Assembly: GCA_040954595.2 (NCBI GenBank) | Contig: JBECUI020000026.1 | Location: 1 to 64,000, forward strand | DNA length: 64,000 nt | Direction: 5' to 3' | DNA from: Balanoglossus misakiensis | Taxonomy: Eukaryota > Hemichordata | Shown here: positions 11,613-23,003 of the stretch, piece after piece | Numbering within the stretch: position 1 is the first letter of the stretch | How the letters are laid out: every line of letters begins with the position of its first letter | Program-made: the position numbers and the translations under genes | The notes under the pieces: model-generated | The model's input: only the letters and a program-made list of their open reading frames with translations | The model's database searches: none | Told to the model about the DNA's origin: nothing

Positions 11613-11658
11613 AGCTACTATGACTGGTTACTAACTTCTATATCTATTTGATTCACAG

Positions 11659-11733
11659 ATGCTGCCTGAAATTGTCTGCATTTCAACTCGGGATTCTCTT
11701 CCTCGTCTGGGGCGAGTTTAAGACCGCTCAATG
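11659..11733 (+). CDS. Exon-like block B1 (75 bp), gene unknown
   Basis: Sister of A1, with the same splice borders (TTTGATTCACAG| and |GTAAGCA). Four substitutions separate it from A1; in the open frame three are silent (Leu, Ala, Leu) and one makes Arg into Trp. It joins B2 in frame through a 1,177-bp intron-like gap. Confidence 0.35.
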
Positions 11734-12179
11734 GTAAGCATGACTTGCTGTATATTTGCTTTTATCGGGCGTGGCACAACCGAAACAATAGGAAACAATG
11801 TATGTCTACGAACTAATTTACACCTTCCAGTTATCAATACTTTTTTCCTTCGAATTCTAGCCTCGATTGCCTGTGATATGATCGTGATGACATGAATTAA
11901 ATGGTCAAGTTCAAATCTTCATGTGAAGCATAAATTAAATTTGGATGCATTTCCTTAACCATATAGCTAGAAATTACTCCCATACCAATACACGGGGAGA
12001 TACCGTAATTTTGGCTGAAAGTGTGCTAGTCCAACACTATGCTTCATCAAACTGGCTAAGAGATCTATTATTATATATAGACACATGAAGGAAAGTAATG
12101 TTGTTTATAGTGAAATAAAACAATACCTTAGGCCACAAAGAAAAATATAGATCACGACACAAACAGGCTGGAGTTTTTT

Positions 12180-12795
12180 TCAAAAATGTGTGCATAAGAT
12201 CATATTGGCCCATGGTAATCAAAGCCAAAGCAGCCCAGTTCCAAATTCGAAACTCAGCTCAGTACCAGAAACTTGCTCAAAGCTACCAAATGCACAGAAA
12301 GTTTTGAGAATCTAGATGAAAAATCACCAAGCGACTAGTGCGCTTGTCTATGTTCAATGTGTCTTCCCTGGTAACAACATGTACTTCTGCCACCATGCCA
12401 TGAGATATACTGACAGCCACGTTTGAAACATTTTAGTATACTGATATTCAAAGTTTAAATGTAAAGGCTTACTTTTCTATAGTAAAATAAATGTTTTATA
12501 ATTGCCAACAATTTACATTCTTGCGCTAACCAGTTGTATGAAAAGTGAGGTGGATCAAATGTAAGTTTCATTTTCACAACAAACATTAAGAAATCATTGT
12601 ACAGTGTTACGTAGATGTCAAAGTGTGTGTACACCTGTCGTTTACAGATATGATGTCAGTTTCACTTGTCACCTAACTGCCATGTTTGTGGTATACCCAT
12701 GTGGACCACTTTACTGCAGTACTGATGTAAATGGAGTTTCAAGATCGCTGTTACAGATTTCTCTGATTCGTATTCCACGTACATTATCGCAGCAC
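12180..12795. other. ~615-bp stretch present only in duplication copy B
   Basis: Copy A passes directly from AACAGGCTGG to CTGACCCTATATT, while B has about 615 bp between them. No terminal repeats or transposase were seen, so this may be an insertion in B or a deletion in A. An 89-codon frame starting at 12,604 shows no domain. Confidence 0.5.
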
Positions 12796-12910
12796 AGTCT
12801 GACCCTATATTATACCATGTTTTGCATATTTTCACTAATTAGTATGGCCCAAATAATTCTAAAGCAAGGTTGATTGGTTACTAATTGATAAGCATATATT
12901 TGATTCACAG

Positions 12911-12983
12911 TCTTAAACACAGCATTTCAACGTATGCCGGAGGAGGAAGAGAATACCTAGGCCTGATCCAAGACCGCTTTCCG
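12911..12983 (+). CDS. Exon-like block B2 (73 bp), gene unknown
   Basis: Identical over all 73 bp to A2 and flanked by the same TTTGATTCACAG and GTAAGCA. Read in phase with B1 it encodes the same 24 residues as A2. The identity stands out because the introns on both sides have diverged. Confidence 0.4.
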
Positions 12984-13417
12984 GTAAGCACAACTTGCTG
13001 TATACATGCTCCATAGCTTGTTTGTAAAGGCTACCTTTTCCCATCAAATAGTGAAGTCGCCCTTTCAAAATTATGGTGGTGGTATTAAGCCACAACTGGT
13101 TATCATGGAGAGCCCCATATAAACTTACCAGCCCACGCTAGCCATGACTTTACAAATGTTTCCGTCATACTATGCAGAAAATTCTGGCTGCCTTAAATAG
13201 GTTTTCACTTTGCGCTAGGGGGTCAAATCACATTGCATTCTGGGCGAAAAGTCTACAACCCACTGTAGTAAGAGGTGGAAGAAATGATACATTTTGTGTA
13301 TTTCATGCTTTGGTCAAACATGTCTGTCTCCGTAGTTAGCATATTAAACTCATTAAATGTTTTTCACATTTTGTTATTTTGTCTGTTATGACCCATTATC
13401 ACTTTAGCTTTAGCTTA

Positions 13418-14214
13418 GGCTCCATTCACAAACACCTCTGGATGGGGGGGGGGGGAGAATTCAATTTTTTTACTGCTAATTTTCACATGCCCCCCCCCCC
13501 CTGTACACAACCCGAAATATTTTAAAATCCCCCACCCCCTTCTGAACTGCCAAAATTTTAAAATCCCCCCCCCATTTTCTTTCACAGAGCAAAACACATC
13601 ACTTATCTATCTTGTAAAAAAGAAAAACAGCGCTCCCATGAAAAGACTTTGAAACTGATGTTTCCCCTCATCAGTGGGTATTAAAACTGAACATGGTTTT
13701 TATTTTTTAAGTATTTGTATTCTGTGTTGGGAGACATTGTAAACCGGGAATTGAAGGGGGTGGGTGTGGGAAGGGGTGTCCCCCTCCCACGTAAGAAAAT
13801 TTTATAAAATACAGAGCTCAAAGCTGCATTTTTATGAACCCGGCAAAAGCAAATTAACTCAACTACCAGTATGTTGGGGAGGATAAATTTAACCGTCGCC
13901 GCTCAAAGTTATCATGGGGTGGGGGCAAGTCCCCTGACATGGGACACTAGATAAACCAGTTAATGATTGAAAGGTGTTGATGAATGGAGGGGGGTGGGTG
14001 TGGGAGGGGGTGTAAAATAAAGGGCGCGAAACTGCATTTTTGTGGACTCAAAATAAGTATTTAGTCGTCAAAGTTTTCAAGTCCCCCCTTTCAGTCCCTA
14101 AATTATTTCAAATCCCCCCTTACATACCTTCAATTTTTCAAATCCCCCCCCCCCGCTCAATTCTCCTGCCCCCCCCCCCCCCCCCCTTCTCCAGAGGTGT
14201 TTGTGAATGCAGCC
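13418..14214. mobile_element. 797-bp non-autonomous DNA transposon, TTA target duplication
   Basis: The terminal inverted repeats are 24 bp with one mismatch, beginning GGCT(C/G)CATTCACAAACACC. TTA flanks the element at 13,415-13,417 and 14,215-14,217, and the empty site with one TTA is preserved in copy A at 6,901-6,903. A 3-bp TTA duplication and a GG start fit the PIF/Harbinger superfamily. The inside is full of poly-C/poly-G runs next to each end and has no transposase, so this is a MITE-like derivative. Confidence 0.85.
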
Positions 14215-14911
14215 TTATGAACTCCCATTTCTTTAACATGGCAAAAATCGGCCATCAATTGTCGACCATATGAGATTTTCATCACTCACTTAGGGTAGCT
14301 TAAGGGAGAATTGTATAGGCATGACTTGGGCTGTAAATTTGATGAAATAGCTACATGCCTATTGTTAACAAGCAGCTGACTGTACTGAAAGAATGGAAGT
14401 GTTGTGTACCTATTTTACATATTCAATATTTGTAATTAGACCATGTCATGTATATCTTGGGGATTGCTCGATCGCAATGTCTCTGCTGGTACAATGTCCT
14501 TTTAACTTGTACAGTAATATGGTAGTGATTGTAAGTTTGTGTACGGCATTTGTAAGTTATTTTCAATTTATAATTTTTTTGTAAGTTTCTTCATTCTCAA
14601 ATTGCTTGCCTAACGTACTGCTTTAAAATTTAAATTTTGGTATGATTTTGAGTAGACTTTTTGTTTCAAAATTATTTTCGACACTTGACATTTTTGGGTG
14701 ATATGATTTTACATGGAAAATCTGATTTCCCTGTAATTCGGTTGACAGGATTTTCACAATATCTCTAAATCATGAAGTACATGTATCAGAATTGCATCAG
14801 GCCCCCACAATTCTAGTCGCCCTTGGCAAGTAATATTAGCCATTGTTGTCCAAGGACGTTGAAGGTACAATTGGTTTTTAAACTTACTATGTAGGCATTT
14901 TATCAGAATTA

Positions 14912-15405
14912 TTAGGTCCCATTTGGTGCAGGTATATGTATTTATACCATGGGACCTTATGGGATCAGTTGCACCTGTATATATGGATGTCTGTATGGAT
15001 GTTTGTCTGTATGTCTATCAATATCAAACACTTGGAAACCACTGGCATGTGACCTTGATATTTAGTGTGGAGATGCAGGCAGGGCATTAAGTGGGAGTTG
15101 TCAAAATGAAGTTGTCATTGCCAAAATATGCAAATTAGCTGGGAAAGTGTCAAATTCGTCCAAACTCGGGAACTCGACAACTACTGAGCAAATTGCTTTC
15201 AAAATTGAAAATTGGTATTCCTGTAAGTTATGTTAACCTCACACAGTTCTATATGTTGTGAGCTAATGTGAATTTTCGATTTTTTATGTATTTTTTGTCT
15301 CTTTCCACATTATCGGTAGAAAATCTGCTTTTCTGGAATTGATCAGCTGACTTATTTGAAATTTAGTATGAAGCTTCATAGGTGATCTGAGTTATCATAG
15401 TTTTG
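14912..15405 (+). repeat. Hairpin-headed repeat module 3 (AGGTCCC family)
   Basis: The head AGGTCCCATTTGG...CCATGGGACCTTA is followed by TGTATGGATG repeats, ATCAAACACTTGGAAACCAC, and the octamer block (15,128-15,135). It is the copy-B counterpart of module 1. Confidence 0.75.
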
Positions 15406-15408
15406 TAA

Positions 15409-16030
15409 GGTCCCATTTGCTTTACCATGGGACCTTATGATATCGGTGGATGTATGTATGTATGTCTGTATGTCCGTCCACATCACAAACTTGAAAACCG
15501 CTGGGCATATGACCTCGATATTTGGTGTGTAGATGCAGGCCAGGCTGAAGATTGGAGTTTGTTCAAATGAAGCTGTCATTGCCAAAAATATGCAAATTAG
15601 CTAGGAAAATGTGAAATTGGTCAAAACTCAAACTCAACAACCACTGGTCACATTCATTTGAAAATCAGTATGCATGTACCTTATGTCTACCTCAAACAGT
15701 CCTGTATGTTTTGAGCTAATATGATCGATTTTTAATTTTTTATGCCAAAAATCTTTTATGCATTTTTTGTATTATTCCACATTATTGGTAAAGAAATCAT
15801 CATTTCTTAAAGTTATAGGCCTCATTCTTTGAATTTTAGTATGAAGCTTCTAATGGTTGTCTGAGTAACCAAAGTTTTGTTCAAATTGTTGAAAAATTTG
15901 CATATTTTAATTTTGAGCAATTTTTGCCACTTTTGGTCATTTTTTTTTCTTTAAAACTGCATGCCAGATTGATTTGGTAGGCATATTCCTAAGGGTAAAC
16001 TGAGTAAGATGTTGTAAAAATGTTTTAGTA
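15409..16030 (+). repeat. Hairpin-headed repeat module 4 (AGGTCCC family)
   Basis: The head is very compact: AGGTCCCATTTGCTTTACC then ATGGGACCTTA. TATGTATGTCTGTATG follows, then the body AACCGCTGGGCATATGACC and the octamer at 15,590-15,597. The module is extra relative to copy A. Confidence 0.75.
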
Positions 16031-16036
16031 TATATT

Positions 16037-16785
16037 GTGTTATTGGGGAAGGGGGGGGGGGGGGTTACTCAAACATTTATAACACCCAGCAACTTTTGGT
16101 ACTGGCAGGGTTTGTCCTCCAATGATTTCAACATCCTGCTAGGAATACAACCTCTCCTCAACTTTATAAATATAGGGCATGACATTGCAGGTTTTTTGAG
16201 AACACTGTTTAAAATAACCCTCATCAAGCCTGTTAACTTATTTAGACAGACTATTATCCAGAATGAAACGAAACATGGATGCAATAAAAAGATCTTGTGC
16301 AATAAAAACCAAGTTGATCATAACAATTATTTGCTAAGTACAACATGTACATCACTAATAGAAGTTATGGCTATAAGCATAAACCTGTTTGTTTTGCTAT
16401 CTTCACTATTCATATTATCTGACTATATTAATACATTTGCAAGCATACTGTTTCAGACATAGCGAATTTGATAAACATCTACAAATATATTTTTACCTGT
16501 TGAAGTTATCAAAATCCAGACACTTGACAAAAGGACATTTTTCATCCCCTCTATAGATTGATAGTCTAACATAGCAGGCAATCTGTTTTTAACAACTGCA
16601 GAAGCCTTCATAAAAAGTTGTTGGCCAGAATGAAAGCTTAGGGGGACGTAGGATTTCCTACTTTTTAGGTTATTTTTTCTATGGCCCCAAAAAGCTATGA
16701 CAAAAAATTGATGACCCCCTTGGAATTTATAATTCCCCCCCCCCCTATCATACCCTGTCCATATTCTTATAAATGTCAATAAATG
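16037..16785. other. Non-coding sequence inserted in copy B, with poly-G/C runs
   Basis: It begins at a run of about 18 G (16,050-16,066). The 141-codon frame at 16,037-16,462 has no recognisable domain. A run of C lies near 16,735-16,744. The arm of an inverted repeat at 16,452-16,495 is described separately. Confidence 0.45.
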
Positions 16786-17078
16786 CCATACAGTCCTGTA
16801 TGTTTTGTTTTGAGCTAATATTATGAATTTTCTATTTTTATTGTTTTGTCTTTTACTGCATTATTGGTAAAGAAAAATCTTCCTTTCTGAAAGCCATAGT
16901 TTTTGTTCAAATTGCAAATTGTTGTGAAATTGGTATATTTATAATTTTGAGCAATTTTGTAATTTTTGCTCAGAATGCAGATTCCTAGGGGGGTAACCCA
17001 AGTAAGGTGTTGTAAAAGAATTGTTTAAAAAATAAAAATATATTTGTAGATGGTTATCAAATTCGCTGTGTCTGAAAG
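16452..17078. repeat. Inverted repeat pair, ~44-bp arms
   Basis: The left arm (16,452-16,495) starts TTTCAGACATAGCGAATTTG. The right arm (about 17,035-17,078) ends in its near-complement CAAATTCGCTGTGTCTGAAA. Two mismatches were seen. The arms look like transposon ends, but the DNA between them includes ordinary repeat-module sequence, so either a nested structure or two ends of separate elements is possible. Confidence 0.6.
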
Positions 17079-17431
17079 TGCTTGTCAGATTGCTTTGAAC
17101 TTTGACAGGAATGTTCCTTGTAGTGATTTAAGTAAGATGGTGTACAATTATAGTGATTTTTGCATATTTGTGTTTTTGCCACTTTTGAACAAATGTAGTT
17201 TTGTTTAACCCCCATCTTACCCTATCCATATTCAAATAAATATGAAAAGAAATTTCTCACAGATATTATTTACTTTGATAATACTATCATTTGTGCAACA
17301 ACTAATCAATCAAACAGTCAATAATCATAAATTGGGAGTTCAAAAATATCTATAAGGGAGATTTAAAACCCCGTTAGCAACAACTGTTTGCCATGTTTTC
17401 AGTATTAATGTTTTGTGTAGCTTCTGCAGTT

Positions 17432-18030
17432 TTTAGGTCCCATATGGTATGTACCATGGGCCTTATGGAATCAGTTGCGTCTGTATTTATGTATGGATGT
17501 ACTGTATTTCGCGAGTTAAATTTTTCGCGATATCGAGAGAGGCCACTGTTTCGCGAGTATTAATTTTCGCGTTCTCTTATTTCATTCACTGCATCGTTAT
17601 CTTCAAAAACAATTTACGCGACTTTTTATTTTCACGTTATTTTGGCTCTCGCGTATTTGGCGAAAATTAATTGCTCGCGAAAATAAAGTGTTTTACAGTA
17701 TGTCTGTCTGTTTGTATGGATGTATGTCTGTATGTCCGTCCACATCTAAAACTTGAAAACCGTTGTGCATATCACCTCGATATTTGGTGTGCAGATGCAG
17801 GCTGGGCTGTAGATTGGAGTTTGTTAACATGAAAATGTCATTACCAAATATATGCAAATTAGCTGGAAAATGTGAAATTGGTCAAAACTCGCAAAATTCA
17901 ACAACTGCTGGTCAGATTGATTTGGAAATTGGTATGCAAGTACCTTATGCCTACCTCATACAGTCCTGTATGTTTTGAGCTAATTTTGATTTTCTATTTT
18001 TGATGCATTTGTTTGTATTTTTCAACATTA
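17432..18030 (+). repeat. Hairpin-headed repeat module 5, interrupted by a MITE
   Basis: The head is TAGGTCCCATATGGTATG followed by TACCATGGGCCTTATGG. Its TGTATG microsatellite is split by the MITE at 17,500-17,700 and resumes as TGTCTGTCTGTTTGTATGG. The body and octamer (17,852-17,859) follow. Confidence 0.75.
17500..17700. mobile_element. TACTGTA-type MITE, copy 1
   Basis: About 200 bp, starting TACTGTATTTCGCGAG and ending AAGTGTTTTACAGTA, rich in CGCGA. It belongs to the family also found at 50,530, 53,350, 53,789 and 54,030. The TA at both ends is compatible with a Tc1/mariner-like TA target duplication. Confidence 0.85.
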
Positions 18031-19391
18031 TTGGTAAAAAATCTTCATATGAATCTAAAATTACCGTCGAATCATCCAGTGTGAGTTAGCACTGTAATTA
18101 GCAAAAGTTATAAATCCACAGTTACCCAGCAAATTTGATATAATGCTTCACATAGGTATTGGTTTTGAACATCCTTCAGAAAGGGTATGAATATTTTAAA
18201 ATTTTTACTGTTGCAACCCAGACTAGTTTATTTCTGAATAAACAGAGAAATGACAACCGGATAGATTATTCTTCTGTACTAAAGACATATGCAGACACAA
18301 GAAATAGTCTGAACATTTTCAGTACATTACTAAAACAGTGTAGGTACATTGTACTATAAACTGAGGAAGATTAGTGACTATTGTTTGCCAAAAATGGTCC
18401 CAAGTCATTTCTCAAGCATAGCAGAATAGTAGCTTTGAGTAGCAAAGTGTGATGATTTAAAATGTAAAAAGACAACACCAATCTCTAGCTCTGCTCTCAG
18501 CACTGCAAAAGTTATCTGACAGGTAGATAGATGTTCAGTCATCCTATGTCTGTCAACATTTTTCTTTTCTGAAATCACTGGCGCAAGTGCTTTTAAAATT
18601 GGTGTGCAGGTTTCTTGGGGTGGCGAAGTAATGTGTGTTCAAATTGTGTTGAATTCTGCATATTTGTAGTTTGGAACAAGTTTTTTGCTGTTTTTGGAAG
18701 AAAAAAGCTAAGCTCGTAGATTACTTTGACTATGCAGGTTTCTAGGTATGACACAAGTTGTTTCTTCAAAATATGGTGAAATGTGCATATTTGGGGGGAA
18801 ATTTTCTCTGAAATTTAGTATTGATCTCCCTGAGGTATGTGACATAATCTGTAATTTTGTATTTTGGAGACAGTTGCCTTTTTGTACAAACAAAAAATCT
18901 TGTCAGAATATGCATGTCTGATTGCCATGTCCACAGGGGTGATCTACTTTTATTTACATTATAACCGAATCTGTAAAGTTTTCATAATGATCTTTAAAAT
19001 AGGTACGTCTAATTGTTTTGATCTTTGGTATGAATTGTCCCTTGGTGATCTTAGTCAATGCTTTTGAAATTCCGCTGAATATTGCATTATTATTTTGTCT
19101 GAGTCTGAAGAGTAGTCATCATCTCTGAAACCCCTTGACCTAAGTCAGGTGTCAAATAGTACAATTTGCAGATTTGTTGCATTGGAGATATTGTTGCAGT
19201 TTTTGAAATTCAAGATGGCTGCCAATGTCTGTGTTAACTCTATGGAAAAACATTTATGTAAATACTTTTCTGAAAACAAGGCGGTGAACATCACATTTTT
19301 GTTTACAAACAGTAATAGAAATAGCTATCATTGTTTCTGAAAATCCTAACTTGTAGGATTCTTTTTCACTCTCTGGCATCAGCAGAGACAA
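18031..19391. other. Non-coding sequence, decayed repeat body
   Basis: Scattered pieces of the module body occur (for example GCATATTTGTAGTTTGGA and TTTCTAGG.ATGA) around unplaced sequence. Short frames near 18,159, 18,864 and 19,149 show no domain. No gene recognised. Confidence 0.45.
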
Positions 19392-19395
19392 TTAA

Positions 19396-20128
19396 GGTGG
19401 CATTGCATGAAAAGTTGTGATTTTTGCCAAATTTTACTTTTTTACATAAATCGGTAGGCCTAATACTCACCCACATCCTGACTAATACGTCTTGGCGGAA
19501 ATGGTGCACAATCACCCCCAAATAGCACTTTTCTGAATGAGTTCACAGCTTAACAAATAGGTGTCAACAATGCAAATGGCCGTTTTTCTCGGTTTGCATT
19601 TTCGCTGCTTTTGACAACTTCGGACTAAAATAGCTTCGCCCTGCATTGGCCGAATTTGCTCAAATTTTGACAGGGAATTGTGTATGACCCATCCAACAAA
19701 ACGCTAGTTTTGTATGTCGATAAAGTGTCCCTGGCGGGAATAAACTCTGATTCAATACAACTCACCGTGAATTTGATCAAATTTTCAGAAAATCTAACTT
19801 TCAAACGCTGTTACTCCTCAATGGAAGCAGATAACGCAAAACAAAATTAGCGTTTTTTTGCACGTGTACTTTAGTTTCGAATGACATATTAAGATGCATG
19901 ATGCATGGTCAACTTTTTTACCTATTTTAAATTTCATGACATAATATCAAAAAATGGGTTTTTTCGCCCAAAATCGCCACCATTTCCGGGGATCAATAAT
20001 ATTTGCAACTCAAACAAAAGTTCAAAATCTCAGCTTCCAGAATATATATGGTTTATGGGGGTTTAAACTTTGTCTTTGATGAGAAATAGGCCTCTGAAAA
20101 AGTCTCGACGGTTTCATGCAGTGCCACC
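19396..20128. mobile_element. 733-bp non-autonomous element with TTAA flanks
   Basis: The terminal inverted repeats GGTGGCA(T/C)TGCATGAAA differ at one base between ends. TTAA flanks both sides (19,392-19,395 and 20,129-20,132). No transposase is encoded. Structure and TTAA duplications fit a piggyBac- or Kolobok-type MITE, a different family from the one at 5,490. Confidence 0.8.
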
Positions 20129-20132
20129 TTAA

Positions 20133-20903
20133 ACAACTCTATAAAAAGTCTTATTGCTTAGTACTGGCACGAGGTGGTAAAAAGATGTGCAGCTTTTGAC
20201 TTATTACAGGCTTACACTTTGTTAGTAATATGAGTCCCTATTGGTATTGTGCTGGGTTTTTAGGAGCTTGGGCCCCATTCCCTGGATATTTTTTACACCT
20301 TGCTCTGAAAACCTGCCACACCTATGCTTCTTGAATTTGTCACAGTTGTCCTTGCCAATGAGTGTGCACCTTGAAATTCAAATCAGTCATTTGACCTGGC
20401 AGCCATATTCAGTTGAAAGTGTTAAATAAATGCAAATTAGCTGGGAAAATTTGAAATTGGTCAAAACCACTGGTCAGATTGATTTGACAATTGGTATGCA
20501 AGTACCTTATGTCAACCACATACAGTCCTGTATTTTGAATAGTTTGAATGTTCTATTTTTATGCATTTTTTGCCTTTTTCCTCATTTTTGGTAAAACATC
20601 TACTTTTCTAAAATTGATGAGACGACTTCTTTGAAATTTAGTATGAAGCTTCATATAGGTGATATGAGTTAGCATACTTTTGTTAAAATGTTGCAAAATT
20701 TGCATATTCATAATTTTGGAGCAATTTCGGCCGTTTTTGAATTTTTGTTTTAAACCGGTTGTTACATTGCTTTGAAATTTGTTAGTCATATTAGGGGTAG
20801 CCCAAGTAAGATTTGCATGTATGTTTTTCAAATCAACTTGATGAATTGAATAGTATATTTTTGGGATGATTTTTGCCATTTTTGGTCAAAACTCTTCTCA
20901 GAA
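20133..20903. repeat. Module-body fragment
   Basis: From about 20,425 it has the family body: the octamer at 20,430-20,437 in AAATGCAAATTAGCTGGGAA, then CATACAGTCCTGTAT, ATGAAGCTTCATATAGGTGA and GGGGTAGCCCAAGTAAGATT. The hairpin head is absent. The first 290 bp show nothing recognisable. Confidence 0.55.
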
Positions 20904-20904
20904 C

Positions 20905-21530
20905 CCCCCACAGTACGTGAAATATCCCATGAATCACTCTGGTTTGTACAACCAGAGATTACTCGGTCAAACCAGGCAAAGTTCACATGTGTAGAGAAAA
21001 TTGTAGACCACTAATACAAATTTTGAGAGCATGCTTTATAGGCGAATCTTATTGTCAATTACCATTTCAAATGATAAACAAAATCATGCATTATTGAAAG
21101 AGGAGATACAAATTTTATAAAATAAGCAATTGCATAGCCAGCCGATACAAAAAAGTTTGAAGTAAAACAGGGACACTTGAAACACTTGTTTAATCAAACA
21201 AAACGATATTGATTTTTTTCTATAGACAGAACAATGGAAATTTACATGTTAACTTTCAACAGAGACTGGCCACCTCAGTTAGTCATTGCTTCTTTCCTCC
21301 TAAGTGTGACATTTGACGTACATGAATGAATACTTTGATTTCTATGGCTTTTAAATCTTGATTTTGAAATTTTCACTCTAATTCCTCAACATACTTTTTC
21401 TAGATAAATCTTAATACAGTTATATGTACTTCATATCATTGTTAGTATCTAAAACAGAAAGTAATTAAATGGACAATCTCGATGATACAAATCATGGAGA
21501 GTTGTGGGTAAAATATCGTACTGTGCCCCC
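20905..21530. mobile_element. Possible insertion with imperfect inverted ends
   Basis: The left end CACAGTACGTGAAATATCCC and the right end, read on the other strand, GCACAGTACGATATTTTACCC, are similar. Module-body sequence occurs on both sides. No coding region. The borders are uncertain. Confidence 0.4.
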
Positions 21531-21960
21531 TTTACCCCCACTGCTTTGAAATTTGATTTGAAGGTTTCAGGGTTTGTTCTCATGATAATTTACAGATTGA
21601 TTTGACAATTGGTATGCAAGTACCTTATGTCAACCACATACTATCCTGTATTTTTTTAACTAATAGTTTGAATGTTCTATTTTATGCATTTTTTGCCTTT
21701 TTCCTCATTTGTGGTAAAAAATTTTAGTATGAAGCTTCATGTAGGTGATATGAGTTACAATACTTTTGTTGAAATGTTGCAAAATTTGCATATTGATAAT
21801 TTTGGAGCAATTTCAGCCTTGTTTAATTAATTTTTTTTCTCTAAAACCGCTTGTTCCATTGCTTTAAAATTTGTTAGTCATGTTAGGGGTAGCTCAAGTA
21901 AGATTTGCATGTATGTTTTTCAAATCAACTTGATGAATTGAATAGTATATTTTTGGGGGA
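21531..21960. repeat. Module-body fragment
   Basis: Near-repeat of 20,480-20,870: GGTATGCAAGTACCTTATGT, ATGAAGCTTCATGTAGGTGA, GGGGTAGCTCAAGTAAGATT and TGATGAATTGAATAGTATAT all recur about 1,100 bp downstream. Confidence 0.65.
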
Positions 21961-22275
21961 TCAAATCAAATCAAATCAAAACAAACATTTATAAAGCGCC
22001 AGAATCAATAACAATGTTATTTCCAAAGGCGCTGAAAGTATAACATCAGTGTTCGTAGGCTTTGACAAATAGAAATGTCTTGAGTTTTTGTTTGAAAATG
22101 TTGAGACTAGAAGCCTGTTGAATGTCAGATGGCAGAGAATTCCAAAGTTGTGGCGCGACAAGGGAAAAGGCACATCCACCATATGTTTTGAGTCTGTACT
22201 TTGGTACACACAACTGGTTCCTTGAGCTGGAGCGCAGAGCCCGACTAGGCTTATATGATTTTTGATTTGATTTGG
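21961..22275 (-). mobile_element. 3' end of a CR1/L2-like LINE (5'-truncated)
   Basis: On the minus strand an 82-residue frame (22,294-22,046) encodes the C-terminal end typical of non-LTR retrotransposon ORF2: YGGCAFSLVAPQLWNSLP, then SDIQQASSLNIFKQKLKTFL. The reverse transcriptase catalytic part is missing. The 3' end reads GGCGCTTTATAAATGTTTG, then a (TTTGA)n simple-repeat tail at 21,980-21,961, as in CR1/L2-type LINEs. The copy is a dead fragment. Confidence 0.85.
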
Positions 22276-23003
22276 TTTCAGGGTGATTTCTCATGATGAT
22301 TTACAAAACCTATGACTGATTACTTTGAAATTTGAGTAGGAAGTTAATTGGATGTGTTTGTTTAGATAATGGAATCAAATAAAGTTATTCATTCTTCACC
22401 TTCATTCTTCACCTCATTTCATTTATTGGCTGGTTTGTCTATTGTATCAGGGAAGAGTACTTGCCATCCCACCCCACCGATGCAAACTTTGAGTGGCAAA
22501 AGTAAAATGTGTCGTAACATTGAGTTAATTTGCTTTTGGGCTCACTAAAATGCAACTTTGAGCTCTGTATTTGTACAAAATTTTCATTAATTGGCTGGTT
22601 TGTCTATTGTACCAGGCCAGCATACACAAGATCAAGATGTTTTCGGGGCTGGGGGGGGGGGGGCATCATATTTTATTGCCTCTCTATGTGTGTGTCTGTC
22701 TGTCTGTACTCCTGTGTAGACTTTTTCTAGTGTAATCACTAAATGAGACCACAGTGTCCTTGACGCTATTTTTTGCGATTTTCAATGACCCTGGGGTAAC
22801 CTTTGACCAGCTTTCATATATCTTGGTATTCACAGCAGAATACAGCCTTGGCATACCCTGGTAACCATGGGAACCGTTTGGGCCCAACCAATGATGCTGG
22901 CAGCGTTAATTTTTAAATGATTTCTTCTTGTCGTTTTCTTTATCAATATGATGACTTGACCTAATCAGATTATTAAAATAATTTCATTCTTTTTTTACAT
23001 TAG
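22276..23003. other. Non-coding sequence with short repeats
   Basis: TTGGCTGGTTTGTCTATTGTA occurs at about 22,428 and again at 22,589 in direct orientation. A G-run lies at 22,648-22,663 and a TGTGTCTGTCTGTCTGTAC stretch at 22,689. No exon recognised until 23,004. Confidence 0.45.

Larger units (their letters stand above)
11613..17215. repeat. Segmental duplication, copy B
   Basis: Partner of copy A (5,128-8,995). Extra material in B includes about 615 bp at ~12,180-12,795, a 797-bp element at 13,418-14,214, and an extra repeat module plus unrelated sequence at ~15,405-16,785. B lacks the palindromic MITE at the TTAA near 11,955. The sequence from 16,786 to 17,210 again follows A 8,490-8,990. 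Confidence 0.85.

Noticed and set aside
13415-14273. Proline-rich frames (PPPPPP) as coding sequence
   Set aside because: They are translations of poly-C/poly-G runs inside a non-autonomous transposon.
16037-16462. 141-codon open frame as a gene
   Set aside because: It starts beside a poly-G run and encodes no recognisable domain; the region is an insertion in a repeat-rich duplicate.
22046-22294. Host gene encoding LWNSLP-type protein
   Set aside because: The motif and the adjacent (TTTGA)n tail are those of a LINE ORF2 C-terminus; the reverse transcriptase is absent, so it is a dead fragment.
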